A stretch of 64,000 nt of DNA from Flagellimonas marinaquae (GTDB lineage Bacteria; Bacteroidota; Bacteroidia; Flavobacteriales; Flavobacteriaceae), in the NCBI RefSeq assembly GCF_023716465.1, contig NZ_CP092415.1:399001-463000 (forward strand), in the 5' to 3' direction. Within the stretch, counting starts at the first letter, position 1. Each line of letters opens with the position of its first letter. Shown in pieces: positions 30,128 through 38,543 of this stretch. The notes under the pieces are model-generated. The model saw nothing but the letters and a program-made list of their open reading frames with translations, made no database searches and was not told the DNA's origin. Both the position numbers and the translations under genes were made by a program.

Positions 30128-31018
30128 CTATTTCTTGTTCCTTGGGTGGGCCTTCCGATGTACTTTTTTAAGTTCGGCTATACTATTATGTGTATAAACT
30201 TGCGTAGATGCCAAACTTGAATGCCCCAACAATTCCTTCACGGAATTTAGATCAGCCCCCCTATTGAGCAAGTGTGTTGCAAAAGTGTGCCTAAGTATAT
30301 GAGGACTCTTTTTTACCTTGGGGGACACCAAACTAAAATACTTATTTATGGTTCGATAAACAAGTGTTTCGTAAATTTTAAGACCATCTTTTGTTAATAG
30401 CAGATAGGATGAATCCGATCTGGATTGCAGCTCAGAACGTTTGTCCAAATATGTATAGATCTGTCGTACCGTGGAGTGAAGCAAAGGTATAATACGCTCT
30501 TTGTTTCTTTTGCCCAATACTTTTAATTGGTGTCCGGCCAAATCCAAATCCTGTATTTTTAAGTTCACCAACTCCGTTCTTCGCATACCCGTGGCATACA
30601 ATAGCTCAATGATCAACTTATCCCTTTCTCCTTCAAAATCATCCTCAAAAGGAATTTCGGACAAAACAGATTCCATTTCCTTTTCAGAAAATGGGACCTC
30701 TATCTTCTTTTCGGTTTTGAGTGCCCTATGTTTCACCAAAGGCGAGACGGTTATCTCCCCTATTTTCAACAAAAACTTATAGTAAGCCTGCAAAGAAGAT
30801 ATTTTCCGGTTAATGGTCCTGTTGGACACACCTTGATCGGAGAGATCAACGATCCAGCTCCTGATCAACGGATAGGATACATTCTCCAAATTCACCGCAT
30901 CATGATGCTCTTTACAAAAACCAGCAAAGGACTCAATATCCTTTTGATACGCCAAAATGGTATTTTTGGAGTAATTCTTCTCCAACTCCAAATAAGAAAT
31001 AAAAGCTGACAAGGACAT
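30128..31018 (-). CDS. xerC: Tyrosine recombinase XerC
   Basis: 296 residues, with a SAM-like DNA-binding N-terminal domain (1-90) and a catalytic domain. Catalytic residues visible are R146 (TGMR), K170, H240 and R243 (HILRH), H266 and nucleophile Y275 (STQVYTH). With XerD it resolves chromosome dimers at dif. No attachment site or integrase neighbours are seen, so it is the housekeeping enzyme and not a mobile-element integrase. It lies downstream of rpsU behind a terminator. Confidence 0.93.
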   Translation of the reverse strand: MSLSAFISYLELEKNYSKNTILAYQKDIESFAGFCKEHHDAVNLENVSYPLIRSWIVDLSDQGVSNRTINRKISSLQAYYKFLLKIGEITVSPLVKHRALKTEKKIEVPFSEKEMESVLSEIPFEDDFEGERDKLIIELLYATGMRRTELVNLKIQDLDLAGHQLKVLGKRNKERIIPLLHSTVRQIYTYLDKRSELQSRSDSSYLLLTKDGLKIYETLVYRTINKYFSLVSPKVKKSPHILRHTFATHLLNRGADLNSVKELLGHSSLASTQVYTHNSIAELKKVHRKAHPRNKK

Positions 31019-31053
31019 ATTCCAAAGGTAGCAATAGAATCCCGAAACCTATA

Positions 31054-31088
31054 AAAAGAAAATCCCGCTCCAATTAAGGAACGGGATC
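31054..31088 (-). terminator. Intrinsic terminator after rpsU
   Basis: On the minus strand ATCCCGTTCC pairs with GGAGCGGGAT (31088-31079 with 31072-31063, one G-U), followed by TTTTCTTTTT. It separates rpsU from xerC. Confidence 0.88.
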
Positions 31089-31115
31089 ACTATATTTTAT
31101 AAGAACTTTTAAAGA

Positions 31116-31310
31116 CTATACTTCTTCTTGATCTCTAAGACCCTGAATGTATTGTGCTTTTTGTATCTGCGCTCTACGTTTTACAGAAGGTTTAGTAAAC
31201 TGCTGTCTTGTTCTTAACTGACGCATGGTACCTGTTCTGTCGAACTTACGTTTGAAACGTTTTAAAGCTCTATCGATGTTTTCTCCTTCTTTTACTGGTA
31301 TAATTAACAT
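31116..31310 (-). CDS. rpsU: Ribosomal protein bS21
   Basis: 64 residues, MLIIPVKEGENIDRALKRFKRKFDRTG, basic throughout. In Bacteroidota bS21, with bS18 and bS6, holds the 3' end of 16S rRNA so that most genes do not use Shine-Dalgarno pairing. The gene is monocistronic, between its own -7 box (31347-31354) and a terminator (31054-31088). It has an unusually strong Shine-Dalgarno site 9 nt before the ATG, consistent with autoregulation by bS21 occupancy. Confidence 0.96.
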   Translation of the reverse strand: MLIIPVKEGENIDRALKRFKRKFDRTGTMRQLRTRQQFTKPSVKRRAQIQKAQYIQGLRDQEEV

Positions 31311-31318
31311 GGGCTACA

Positions 31319-31327
31319 ACCTCCTTT
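31319..31327 (-). promoter_or_regulatory. Strong Shine-Dalgarno site of rpsU (AAAGGAGGT)
   Basis: On the minus strand AAAGGAGGT precedes the ATG with 9 nt between AGGAGG and the start. Eight of its bases (AAGGAGGT) are complementary to the usual 16S 3' tail. Such sites are rare in this phylum, and the rpsU site is reported as a control element in Flavobacterium johnsoniae. Confidence 0.85.
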
Positions 31328-31346
31328 CTTTTAGATTTTTGGAGTG

Positions 31347-31354
31347 CAAATATA
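31347..31354 (-). promoter_or_regulatory. -7 box (TATATTTG) of rpsU
   Basis: Exact TAnnTTTG match on the minus strand, about 37 nt before the start codon. The -33 region is weak. Confidence 0.45.
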
Positions 31355-31402
31355 CGAATGATATTTAACGGTTAAAGAAATATTTTACTTTTTTGATATT
31401 TT

Positions 31403-32572
31403 CTACACCTTTGGTTTCTTGTACTCTTTTTTATCCACGATAATTTTGGCCAAAATTTCGCGTAAGATTTCGGAGGTACCCCCGCCAATTGGCCCAAGCC
31501 TACTGTCCCGGCTCAACCTTGCCATTGGATAGTCTTCAATATAACCGTACCCACCTAAGAACTGAAGACAATGATAAATAACCTCATCGGCCATTTTGGT
31601 AGATTTAAGTTTGGAAATTGTAGCTTCTTTTACCACATAGGTTCCTTTTTCCATTTGCGCGATCGTCGCATAATTGAATTGCTTGCACAGCAACATATCG
31701 GAATATAGATCAACCAACCTATGTCTTAACGCCTGAAATTGATTTATGCTTTTACCAAAAGCCTCACGCTCGGACATATACTGCAACGCATAATCGAGAG
31801 CATACTCCGCCCTTGCATGGGCATTCACCCCCATTACCAAACGTTCCAATGCAAAGGCCTCCATGATATACGAGAAACCTTCATTTAAATTTCCGAGCAA
31901 ATTGAAAGCCGGCACCTCAACATTATCAAAGGCCAGTTCTGCAGTATCCGAAGCCCTCCATCCTAATTTATTCAACTTATTTGCGGACACCCCTTTGGCA
32001 TTCCTGTCCACAACAAACATGCTTATGCCCTTGTGGGCCGCATGTATATCGGTCTTTGCAGCAAGAATAATGTAGTCGCCATAAACACCGTTGGTTATAA
32101 AAGTTTTGGAACCGTTCACTATGTACACATCACCTTTTTTCTCGGCAGTGGTGCGCATAGCGGCAACATCACTGCCCCCAAAAGGCTCGGATACTCCCAA
32201 ACAGCCAATTTTATTCCCAAGTACACTGGGCTCTAAATACGCTTTTTTCTGCTCATGCGTGGCCAACTTGTTCAAGTATGTCATTGCCAAATATTGGTGC
32301 GCCCACATAGCAGCGGCAAAACCACCTGAATTTATCTTTTGCAGCTCTTCAAGAAAGATAACCGTATAGAAAAGGTCCAAGTTGAGACCGGAGTAATCTT
32401 CTGGGGTCATCAAACCAAAATATCCCATTTCCCCGAACTTGTTCCAGATATCCCCATCTATTCTCCCCGATTCCTCCCATTTTTCTATATGGGGAACAAC
32501 CTCTTTTTGCAAAAAATCCTTTAGACTCTCCCGGAATAAATTATGTTCTTCCGTGAAGTACATATCAATCAT
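31403..32572 (-). CDS. Acyl-CoA dehydrogenase (IVD/LCAD-like active site)
   Basis: 389 residues with the three acyl-CoA dehydrogenase domains; FAD and substrate motifs GVSEPFGGSDVAAM (126-139) and FGKSINQFQALRH are visible. The usual C-terminal catalytic Glu of the YEGT motif is replaced by Gly (IGGGTSEI). In isovaleryl- and long-chain enzymes with this pattern the base is a Glu in the ALERLVM helix, here E243. It oxidises an acyl-CoA at C2-C3 and passes electrons to ETF; the substrate cannot be told. It starts 10 nt after the HhH gene; MIDMYF or the Met three codons later are both possible starts. Confidence 0.9.
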   Translation of the reverse strand: MIDMYFTEEHNLFRESLKDFLQKEVVPHIEKWEESGRIDGDIWNKFGEMGYFGLMTPEDYSGLNLDLFYTVIFLEELQKINSGGFAAAMWAHQYLAMTYLNKLATHEQKKAYLEPSVLGNKIGCLGVSEPFGGSDVAAMRTTAEKKGDVYIVNGSKTFITNGVYGDYIILAAKTDIHAAHKGISMFVVDRNAKGVSANKLNKLGWRASDTAELAFDNVEVPAFNLLGNLNEGFSYIMEAFALERLVMGVNAHARAEYALDYALQYMSEREAFGKSINQFQALRHRLVDLYSDMLLCKQFNYATIAQMEKGTYVVKEATISKLKSTKMADEVIYHCLQFLGGYGYIEDYPMARLSRDSRLGPIGGGTSEILREILAKIIVDKKEYKKPKV

Positions 32573-32582
32573 ACCACCTAAT

Positions 32583-33440
32583 TTATAAAGACAAATATAA
32601 GGCTATTCTATCTAGTTTTTCTGTTGGAAATCCATCAACATAAGTCAATTCTTCAAATGTTTTGAACAAGCCGTTTTTCTCCCTATACGCAACAATTTGT
32701 GCTGCCAGTCCACTCCTTATATATATAAGTTGGGACAATTCTTTTGCCGAAGCAGTATTTAGATTGATTTTTTTGACCTCAGGAACCTCTAGCACTTGAA
32801 AAGCCCGCAATGTTTCTTCTACAACTTCTGGTTTTAATCCATAAACATCGTACAATTGTTCGTTCGCCAAAAAACCACCAAGCCTATCCCTGAACTTTAT
32901 AATTCGATTGGACAATGTTTCTCCGATTCCGTAAACCGACATCAAGTCCATTGCCGAAGCAGCATTCAAATCTTTGACTTGAACCCTGTTTTTAGGTTTG
33001 GACAAGGCTTTCTTTTGAAATTGATTATGTTTCTTCCAATCGGGGAATTGAAAATATGGCGACAAAATCCCCAATAAAGAATCCGAAACTTGGGTAACGA
33101 CCTGAAATTCTTCTGAAGAATTCACAAACTTTCCTTTCTTCCTAAAAGCTGACAACCTATCCAATTCTTCAATTGACAGTCCCAAAATGTAGCCTTTATG
33201 GTCCGAAATGTAATTGGGGTTAAAAGGATACATTTTAGTGGCGCCTCTACGCTGTTTTTCCACAATAAGACTATCCATGGTTTTTTGTTCCTCAAGATTG
33301 AGGGCCAAACTACTTTTTGGACGAGAGGGATTTGCTCTTAACCAGAAAGAAACCAATTGCAGTACAAGAACCACCAACAAAAAAAAGAAAATCCCACTCC
33401 GTTCTTGCTTATTGAACCTGAAGTGGGATTGCTTTCTCAT
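32583..33440 (-). CDS. Membrane-anchored helix-hairpin-helix protein
   Basis: 285 residues. A basic N-terminus and one membrane segment (about 17-35, IFFFLLVVLVLQLVSFWL) anchor it, with the rest outside the cytoplasm. Two or three ComEA-type helix-hairpin-helix units follow: around 155-195 (LNAASAMDLMSVYGIGETLSNRIIKF) and 225-285 (INLNTASAKELSQLIYIRSG), with a degenerate unit near 80-115. HhH units bind DNA non-specifically, and ComEA does this in DNA uptake, but the role here is unproven. It lies 13 nt after the symporter gene and 10 nt before the acyl-CoA dehydrogenase. Confidence 0.85.
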   Translation of the reverse strand: MRKQSHFRFNKQERSGIFFFLLVVLVLQLVSFWLRANPSRPKSSLALNLEEQKTMDSLIVEKQRRGATKMYPFNPNYISDHKGYILGLSIEELDRLSAFRKKGKFVNSSEEFQVVTQVSDSLLGILSPYFQFPDWKKHNQFQKKALSKPKNRVQVKDLNAASAMDLMSVYGIGETLSNRIIKFRDRLGGFLANEQLYDVYGLKPEVVEETLRAFQVLEVPEVKKINLNTASAKELSQLIYIRSGLAAQIVAYREKNGLFKTFEELTYVDGFPTEKLDRIALYLSL

Positions 33441-33453
33441 ATTTTAAGGTATA

Positions 33454-35520
33454 TTATTGACTCTTCAATTTTTTGAAAAGCTGTCCAGCTTTTAATTTCT
33501 GTAAATAACCATCCAGGTCCTTGCGCACTTCGCCGGACATTATGTAGAGTCCAATGATATTCGGGAAGGACATGGCAAGTATCATCATATCCGAAAAATC
33601 CAATACAGCCCCTAAACTTACCGAAGCACCTACCACAACAAACACCAAAAACAACATCTTGTAGATCATCTCGGAACGCTTGCTCTTCCCGAAAAGATAA
33701 GTCCAGGCCCTCATTCCGTAGTAAGACCAAGAAATCATGGTTGAGAATGCAAAAAGGAATACCGCCAATGCCAATACATAAGGGAACCAAGAAATTTGGC
33801 TACCAAAAGCATCGGATGTCAACTGTGCACCTGCCATTCCTTCTACTTCGTGCATTCCTGTAAAAATCAACACCAAAGCTGTTAGAGTACAAACCACAAC
33901 GGTATCGATAAATGGCTCTAGTAAGGCAACAAAACCTTCGGACGGTGGATGGTTGGTCTTTGCCGCACTGTGGGCAATGGCCGCAGAACCTACACCTGCC
34001 TCATTGGAGAAGGCCGCTCTTTGAAACCCAATGACCAATACCCCCAAAATTCCTCCTTTTAGGGCCGAAGGGTTAAACGCTCCATCCACAATTGCAGAGA
34101 ATGCCGGTCCAATATTTTGGATATTCATTATAATTACCGCCAATGCCGCAACTATATATATGGTTGCCATGATCGGCACTACTTTACCTGTTACTTTGGC
34201 AATACTGCTAATTCCACCAATGATAACTACACCTACCAGAATAGCCGTGACCACTCCGAACCAAAAGCCATTGCCGGCCAAGGCAGGAAACTGCCCGGCC
34301 AATTGCTCAAAAGACTGGTTTGCCTGGAACATATTGCCCCCACCAAAGGAAGCTCCCACTGCAAGCATGGCGAACACTCCCGCCAATACTTTACCAAAAC
34401 CTTTCATATTGCGCTTTTCCAGACCATAGCGCAGGTAGTTCATTGGACCGCCGAATACACGGCCATCAGGCAATATATCCCTGTATTTGACACCAAGGGT
34501 ACACTCCACAAATTTGGAGGACATACCCAAGAGTCCACAAACAATCATCCAAAAAGTAGCTCCTGCACCACCCAAGGATACCGCTACGGCAACACCAGCT
34601 ATATTACCAAGACCAACGGTACCGGAAACTGCTGTGGCCAATGCCTGGAAGTGGGTTACTTGCCCTGGAGCATCCGGGTCATCGTATTTTCCTTTGGCAA
34701 GATCAATGGAATGTCTGAACCCACGAATGTTAATGAAGCCCATTCGAATTGTAAAGAACAACGCTCCGAGGACCAACCAAATTACGATAAAGGGAATACC
34801 TTTTATGATCGGATCTCCGTTAGGATGGGTCATGGCAATGGGCTCATCGTACTTGATTTCGGCAAAGTAATGTGCTCCTTGTTCAATAACATGTTCTTGG
34901 TTGTCCGAATTGTAGATTACGTTGCCCTGCTTTACTCTCTGCAAAAGCTTTCCTTTAGCTTCGGATTTTATAACGATATCTCCTCTTTTATCACTGGTGA
35001 TCACGGCAATATCTTCACCTTTGGCCACACTGGCCTTATCATCCTTCAGCCACTGTTTTAAAACGAATTTATCCTGGGTCTCGTTGCTCCAATCGGGAAT
35101 ACCGATCAATTTTACGTCGGCATAGGCCACTGGATCGTATATTCCGATCGCTGCGAAGGGGTCCCAGAAAAGAACAGACCCCAATGCACTTACTGCCGGG
35201 GTCATGGTTCCATTGAATACTTCTGTGATCGATTCTGTCTCTACTTTAAATTCTTTGGTAATCGAATTACCTGCCGCGTCGGTCACTGTAACACTATACG
35301 GTATACCTTCTACCAGACGTTGTGCCGATTTGGACTTGAGCGGCGTTTCCTGATTGCTCCATTTGTAGGTGTAGGGCTCCACTCCCCCATCCACTGTTAG
35401 CTCTATAACACCATCATTAATGTTGTCGGAGACATTGTAGGTTTTGCCAACTACGGTCAATTCCTGTGAAAAACCAGTGGTTAGCGCAAAAAAAGACAAT
35501 AGAAAAAGAAAATACTTCAT
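33454..35520 (-). CDS. Alanine/glycine:cation symporter with periplasmic N-terminal domains
   Basis: 688 residues, about 200 more than typical AGCS carriers. The extra part is N-terminal: signal peptide (1-19), a SprB/PKD-like Ig repeat (25-95, GGVEPYTYKWSNQ), then a biotinyl/lipoyl-like domain (about 148-222; VAKGEDIAVITSDKRGD with K178 where lipoyl domains have the modified Lys). The transporter begins near 243, with AGCS motifs TAVSGTVGLGNIAGVAVA and GVGSAAIAHSAA, and has about ten membrane helices. It should import small amino acids with Na+ or H+. The extension's function is unknown. It lies between the K+ channel gene (85 nt) and the HhH gene. Confidence 0.9.
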   Translation of the reverse strand: MKYFLFLLSFFALTTGFSQELTVVGKTYNVSDNINDGVIELTVDGGVEPYTYKWSNQETPLKSKSAQRLVEGIPYSVTVTDAAGNSITKEFKVETESITEVFNGTMTPAVSALGSVLFWDPFAAIGIYDPVAYADVKLIGIPDWSNETQDKFVLKQWLKDDKASVAKGEDIAVITSDKRGDIVIKSEAKGKLLQRVKQGNVIYNSDNQEHVIEQGAHYFAEIKYDEPIAMTHPNGDPIIKGIPFIVIWLVLGALFFTIRMGFINIRGFRHSIDLAKGKYDDPDAPGQVTHFQALATAVSGTVGLGNIAGVAVAVSLGGAGATFWMIVCGLLGMSSKFVECTLGVKYRDILPDGRVFGGPMNYLRYGLEKRNMKGFGKVLAGVFAMLAVGASFGGGNMFQANQSFEQLAGQFPALAGNGFWFGVVTAILVGVVIIGGISSIAKVTGKVVPIMATIYIVAALAVIIMNIQNIGPAFSAIVDGAFNPSALKGGILGVLVIGFQRAAFSNEAGVGSAAIAHSAAKTNHPPSEGFVALLEPFIDTVVVCTLTALVLIFTGMHEVEGMAGAQLTSDAFGSQISWFPYVLALAVFLFAFSTMISWSYYGMRAWTYLFGKSKRSEMIYKMLFLVFVVVGASVSLGAVLDFSDMMILAMSFPNIIGLYIMSGEVRKDLDGYLQKLKAGQLFKKLKSQ

Positions 35521-35605
35521 ATATTGAGATTAGTTAGTTTTTGGTATGGTAAAGTCAGCAATATCCAAAAAAAAATCAACGCTATCAAATTTTATGTTTT
35601 TTTAA

Positions 35606-36613
35606 CTATCCGATCTGAAACATTTGATTTAATTTCCTTATCTGTTCAGGTCTGCCCAAAACAATTACCTTGCTCTTGGGCTGCAAAACCATATCGGCTT
35701 CCGGGTTTATAACGTACTTTCCTTGTGGGTCCACGTACCCGATTATGGTACATCCTGTTTTTCTGCGAAGATCAAGATCGCGCAAGGAGTTACATTCCAT
35801 TTGGTCGGTAAAATCCTCTATACTGACTTCTTCTAAATTTGTGGTATGCTCGCCCTCAATGGATAGTTGATCTAAAAAAGTGATCAAGTTGGGCATTACC
35901 ACCAAGGAGGCCATGTGATCCCCTCCGATTTTGTCGGGCATTATTACTTTATTTGCTCCACCAAACTCCAATTTTTTAACCGAAGTTATCTGTGACGCCC
36001 TACTTATTATGAATAAATCTGAGTTTAATTGCCTGGCCGAAAGCACAATGAACAGGTTTGCCGAATCATCCGGCACGGCGGTTATAAGATATTGGGCACG
36101 ATCTATTCCGGCTTCGAGCAAAACTTCGTCCTCATTGGCATCGCCTTCCACAAACAAAATATCTTCTTCATGCCGTTCTATGATCTCCCTATCCCTTTCG
36201 ATCACCACAAATGGTTTTCTATAAGCGGTCAATTTTTCTGCGGCCTGCATACCATTCCTACCAAATCCACAGATCACAACATGACCGGAAAGACTATCTA
36301 TTTGCTTTTTCACTCTCTTCTTTTTTAGTAGTTCCAACGAATTTCTTCCCAAAATATATTCGGACACCACTGAAATGGCAAATCCAAATATAAAAACACT
36401 GGTTACAATTAAAAATACGGTAAAAATCTTAGCATTGGCATCCAAAGGCCTTACTTCCGAAAAACCTACCGTGGTCACGGTAATAATCGTCATATAAATG
36501 GCCTCTATCCACGTAAAATCGGACAGCATTTTATACCCTATCACCCCAAAAACAAGCACCACCACCATTAAGGTGAGGGCTACAAGTATTTTGGAGCGGA
36601 GCAGTCTAATCAT
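35606..36613 (-). CDS. Potassium channel with RCK (TrkA) domains
   Basis: 335 residues. Two membrane helices (8-28 and 63-85) flank a pore loop TVTTVGFSE (45-53), followed by an RCK_N/TrkA-N Rossmann domain (GHVVICGFGRNGMQAA, about 109-124) and a C-terminal TrkA_C domain ending near 335. This is the MthK-like channel layout. The filter reads TVGF and not TVGYG, with Ser-Glu following; such variants occur in this family but may change selectivity. It starts 2 nt after the PspC gene. Confidence 0.88.
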   Translation of the reverse strand: MIRLLRSKILVALTLMVVVLVFGVIGYKMLSDFTWIEAIYMTIITVTTVGFSEVRPLDANAKIFTVFLIVTSVFIFGFAISVVSEYILGRNSLELLKKKRVKKQIDSLSGHVVICGFGRNGMQAAEKLTAYRKPFVVIERDREIIERHEEDILFVEGDANEDEVLLEAGIDRAQYLITAVPDDSANLFIVLSARQLNSDLFIISRASQITSVKKLEFGGANKVIMPDKIGGDHMASLVVMPNLITFLDQLSIEGEHTTNLEEVSIEDFTDQMECNSLRDLDLRRKTGCTIIGYVDPQGKYVINPEADMVLQPKSKVIVLGRPEQIRKLNQMFQIG

Positions 36614-36615
36614 TC

Positions 36616-36843
36616 TTAAAGGTCAAATACAGAAGTTCTTTTTGTATAAATGAGGTCTTTGATCCTTAACCAAAAGGCAATAAAAAGATAAAGGGCGAAC
36701 CCAAAGCCCAAGGTAACAAATGTTAGATAGATAAAACTGGTACGCACCACTCGGGCACGGATACCAAGTCTTTCCGCAATTCGCCTACAGACCTCGAAGC
36801 CTCGCTTTTGAAAGTAGTAAAGGGTATTATAAAACAAAGACAT
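36616..36843 (-). CDS. PspC-domain small membrane protein
   Basis: 75 residues. The N-terminal half (FEVCRRIAERLGIRARVVRTSF) and a single hydrophobic helix (IYLTFVTLGFGFALYLFIAFWL) match the PspC fold, a membrane stress-response module. It is packed between DUF2851 (8 nt) and the K+ channel (2 nt), so it is translated within the same operon. No PspA/B partner lies nearby. Confidence 0.85.
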   Translation of the reverse strand: MSLFYNTLYYFQKRGFEVCRRIAERLGIRARVVRTSFIYLTFVTLGFGFALYLFIAFWLRIKDLIYTKRTSVFDL

Positions 36844-36851
36844 GGTTAAAA

Positions 36852-38132
36852 TTAGAGATTTCTATTCAATAATTGTGCGCCAATGGCGCATTGCATACAT
36901 TTATTTTTGGTACAATAATTATTGTACAGCTCCAATTGTGCTTGCGTTTCCATAGCATTGGTCGCCTTTGACCCAATTTTGCCAAAGTTTTGAATAACGG
37001 AATTTTTCTCGGCAGCTACATGGGACATCAATCCGATCAGCTCCTCGTCCCATTGTCTTCCCACATATTTTGAATAGCAAAATTTAAGCGGCACCAATGC
37101 ATTTATGATGATCAAATCTATGAAATTCCTAGATAGCTTTTTATCTCTTTTGTTGGATGGTTTTCCAAAGGTGTAGTGCTCTTCCCAATACCGTCCTGTA
37201 GAAACCTCCAAAGTTTGATAAATATCCTCTAGGGTTGTGAAATTTATCAGGTTTGAAAAAAGGTTATGGTTCCCACTGTACAAACTGGTCAACTGCGAAA
37301 CACGTATTGTGGGAAAATTTAATGGTCGTAATCCATAAAACTCCGGCTTTGTAAACGTATCTTCCAAATCAAATTTTTGCTTAAGATACCCATACTCTTT
37401 GTTGAGTTCTCTATAGTACGAATCCGTGCAATCATCCGCATGTAAAAGTCCAAAATGGCCAAAAAGCAAAGCTTCCAACTGCAATGGTTCATTGGTGGTT
37501 TTTCGAACGACAGAAAAATCCAATTGCTTTGCCCGATCCAGGAAATATGTTCCATTTACCTTGGAGCCAAAACTTTTGGCCAATACCATAAAAAGAACAG
37601 CCTCCCAATCGTTTTTGGATGTTTCCAACAACTGCAAGATCAATTTGGACTTATTCTCCAGTCGTTCAATAAACAATCGTTGCAGCCAATTTTCCAGAAT
37701 AAAGGCATCTACATCCTTAAGGTCCTTTTCACAATTAACAAAGGTGGGACGGGAATTCTCGATCAAGTTCCGATATCGGCCCAATAGCTCGGTGGGCACA
37801 TACCGCTTTACTTCTAACGTTGGGATTCTGGAACCGTCCTTTCTAAAAACAGCAATGTCATCCTCCCATACTACATGAAGGATGACATTGTTGTAATTTT
37901 CATTTGTTTCGTGATGGTGCACGTACCAATCCGATGATTTGGAGTGCATCTCCACATTACCGGCCCACAACTGTCCGTCAATTTCCACTTGAGCATTGAA
38001 AAAATCGGGCCCTGCCAACATATTCTGGAACCCTGTGGACTTGATCGAAACCGTTTCGTTGTTACCGGTATACAATGGTTTTGCCGAAAGCTTGTTATGC
38101 TTCCAAATAAAATACAGTAGGTCTTCTCGCAT
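36852..38132 (-). CDS. DUF2851 family protein
   Basis: 426 residues, soluble. The N-terminus MREDLLYFIWKHNK, then GPDFFNAQVEIDGQLWAGNVEMH and SDWYVHHHETNENYNNVILHVVWE, are highly characteristic of DUF2851, a Bacteroidota-enriched family of unknown function. The conserved His and acidic residues suggest a metal or nucleic-acid site, but this is conjecture. The C-terminus holds four Cys (NYCTKNKCMQCAIGAQL), possibly a small metal site. It lies upstream of pspC and the K+ channel. Confidence 0.88.
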   Translation of the reverse strand: MREDLLYFIWKHNKLSAKPLYTGNNETVSIKSTGFQNMLAGPDFFNAQVEIDGQLWAGNVEMHSKSSDWYVHHHETNENYNNVILHVVWEDDIAVFRKDGSRIPTLEVKRYVPTELLGRYRNLIENSRPTFVNCEKDLKDVDAFILENWLQRLFIERLENKSKLILQLLETSKNDWEAVLFMVLAKSFGSKVNGTYFLDRAKQLDFSVVRKTTNEPLQLEALLFGHFGLLHADDCTDSYYRELNKEYGYLKQKFDLEDTFTKPEFYGLRPLNFPTIRVSQLTSLYSGNHNLFSNLINFTTLEDIYQTLEVSTGRYWEEHYTFGKPSNKRDKKLSRNFIDLIIINALVPLKFCYSKYVGRQWDEELIGLMSHVAAEKNSVIQNFGKIGSKATNAMETQAQLELYNNYCTKNKCMQCAIGAQLLNRNL

Positions 38133-38153
38133 AGATTTGGGACTAGGGGAGGT

Positions 38154-38465
38154 CTACTCTGCTACGTCGCCATCCCACTCCATAAAGCCACCTTCCAGGT
38201 TATATGCATTTTCAATTCCAACACTGTTCATAATAGCACAGGCTTGCGCACTTCGGTTACCGGATCGGCAATAAACGTAAAAGTTTTTGGACTTGTCCAA
38301 TTCCTCCACTTTGTCCAAAAATTCCTGCCCAAGATATATATCGATATTGGTCGCGCCCGGAATATACCCCTCTTCGAACTCTTCAGGGGTTCGTACATCC
38401 AAAACAAAGGCGTTGTCATCGTTTTGTAGTTGCTCCGCCCATTCTTCTTGTGATAAATCTGCCAT
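38154..38465 (-). CDS. Rhodanese-like protein
   Basis: 103 residues from the ATG at 38465 (MADLSQEEWAEQL); an open frame upstream would run into the preceding terminator and is rejected. It is a single rhodanese domain with DVRTPEEFEEGYIPGATN and the active-site loop CRSGNRS, where C66 would carry the persulfide. It transfers sulfur or acts in sulfide/thiol handling in the cytoplasm. It sits 21 nt before the DUF2851 gene. Confidence 0.92.
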   Translation of the reverse strand: MADLSQEEWAEQLQNDDNAFVLDVRTPEEFEEGYIPGATNIDIYLGQEFLDKVEELDKSKNFYVYCRSGNRSAQACAIMNSVGIENAYNLEGGFMEWDGDVAE

Positions 38466-38487
38466 TTTTAATAATTTAGGTTCTGCA

Positions 38488-38519
38488 AAAATAAAAATCC
38501 GGAGCATTACTCCGGATTT
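38488..38519 (-). terminator. Intrinsic terminator after the thioredoxin-family operon
   Basis: AAATCCGGAG and CTCCGGATTT form a perfect 10-bp stem (38495-38504 with 38510-38519, loop of 5), followed on the minus strand by TTTTTATTTTT. It ends the tlpA-like/thioredoxin transcript. Confidence 0.88.
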
Positions 38520-38543
38520 CCAATCGTTTTATTTTCAAATAGC

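Noticed and set aside
30128..31018. Integrase marking a mobile element next to a tRNA cluster
   Set aside because: The protein matches XerC, lies among housekeeping genes, and there are no duplicated tRNA ends or cargo genes.
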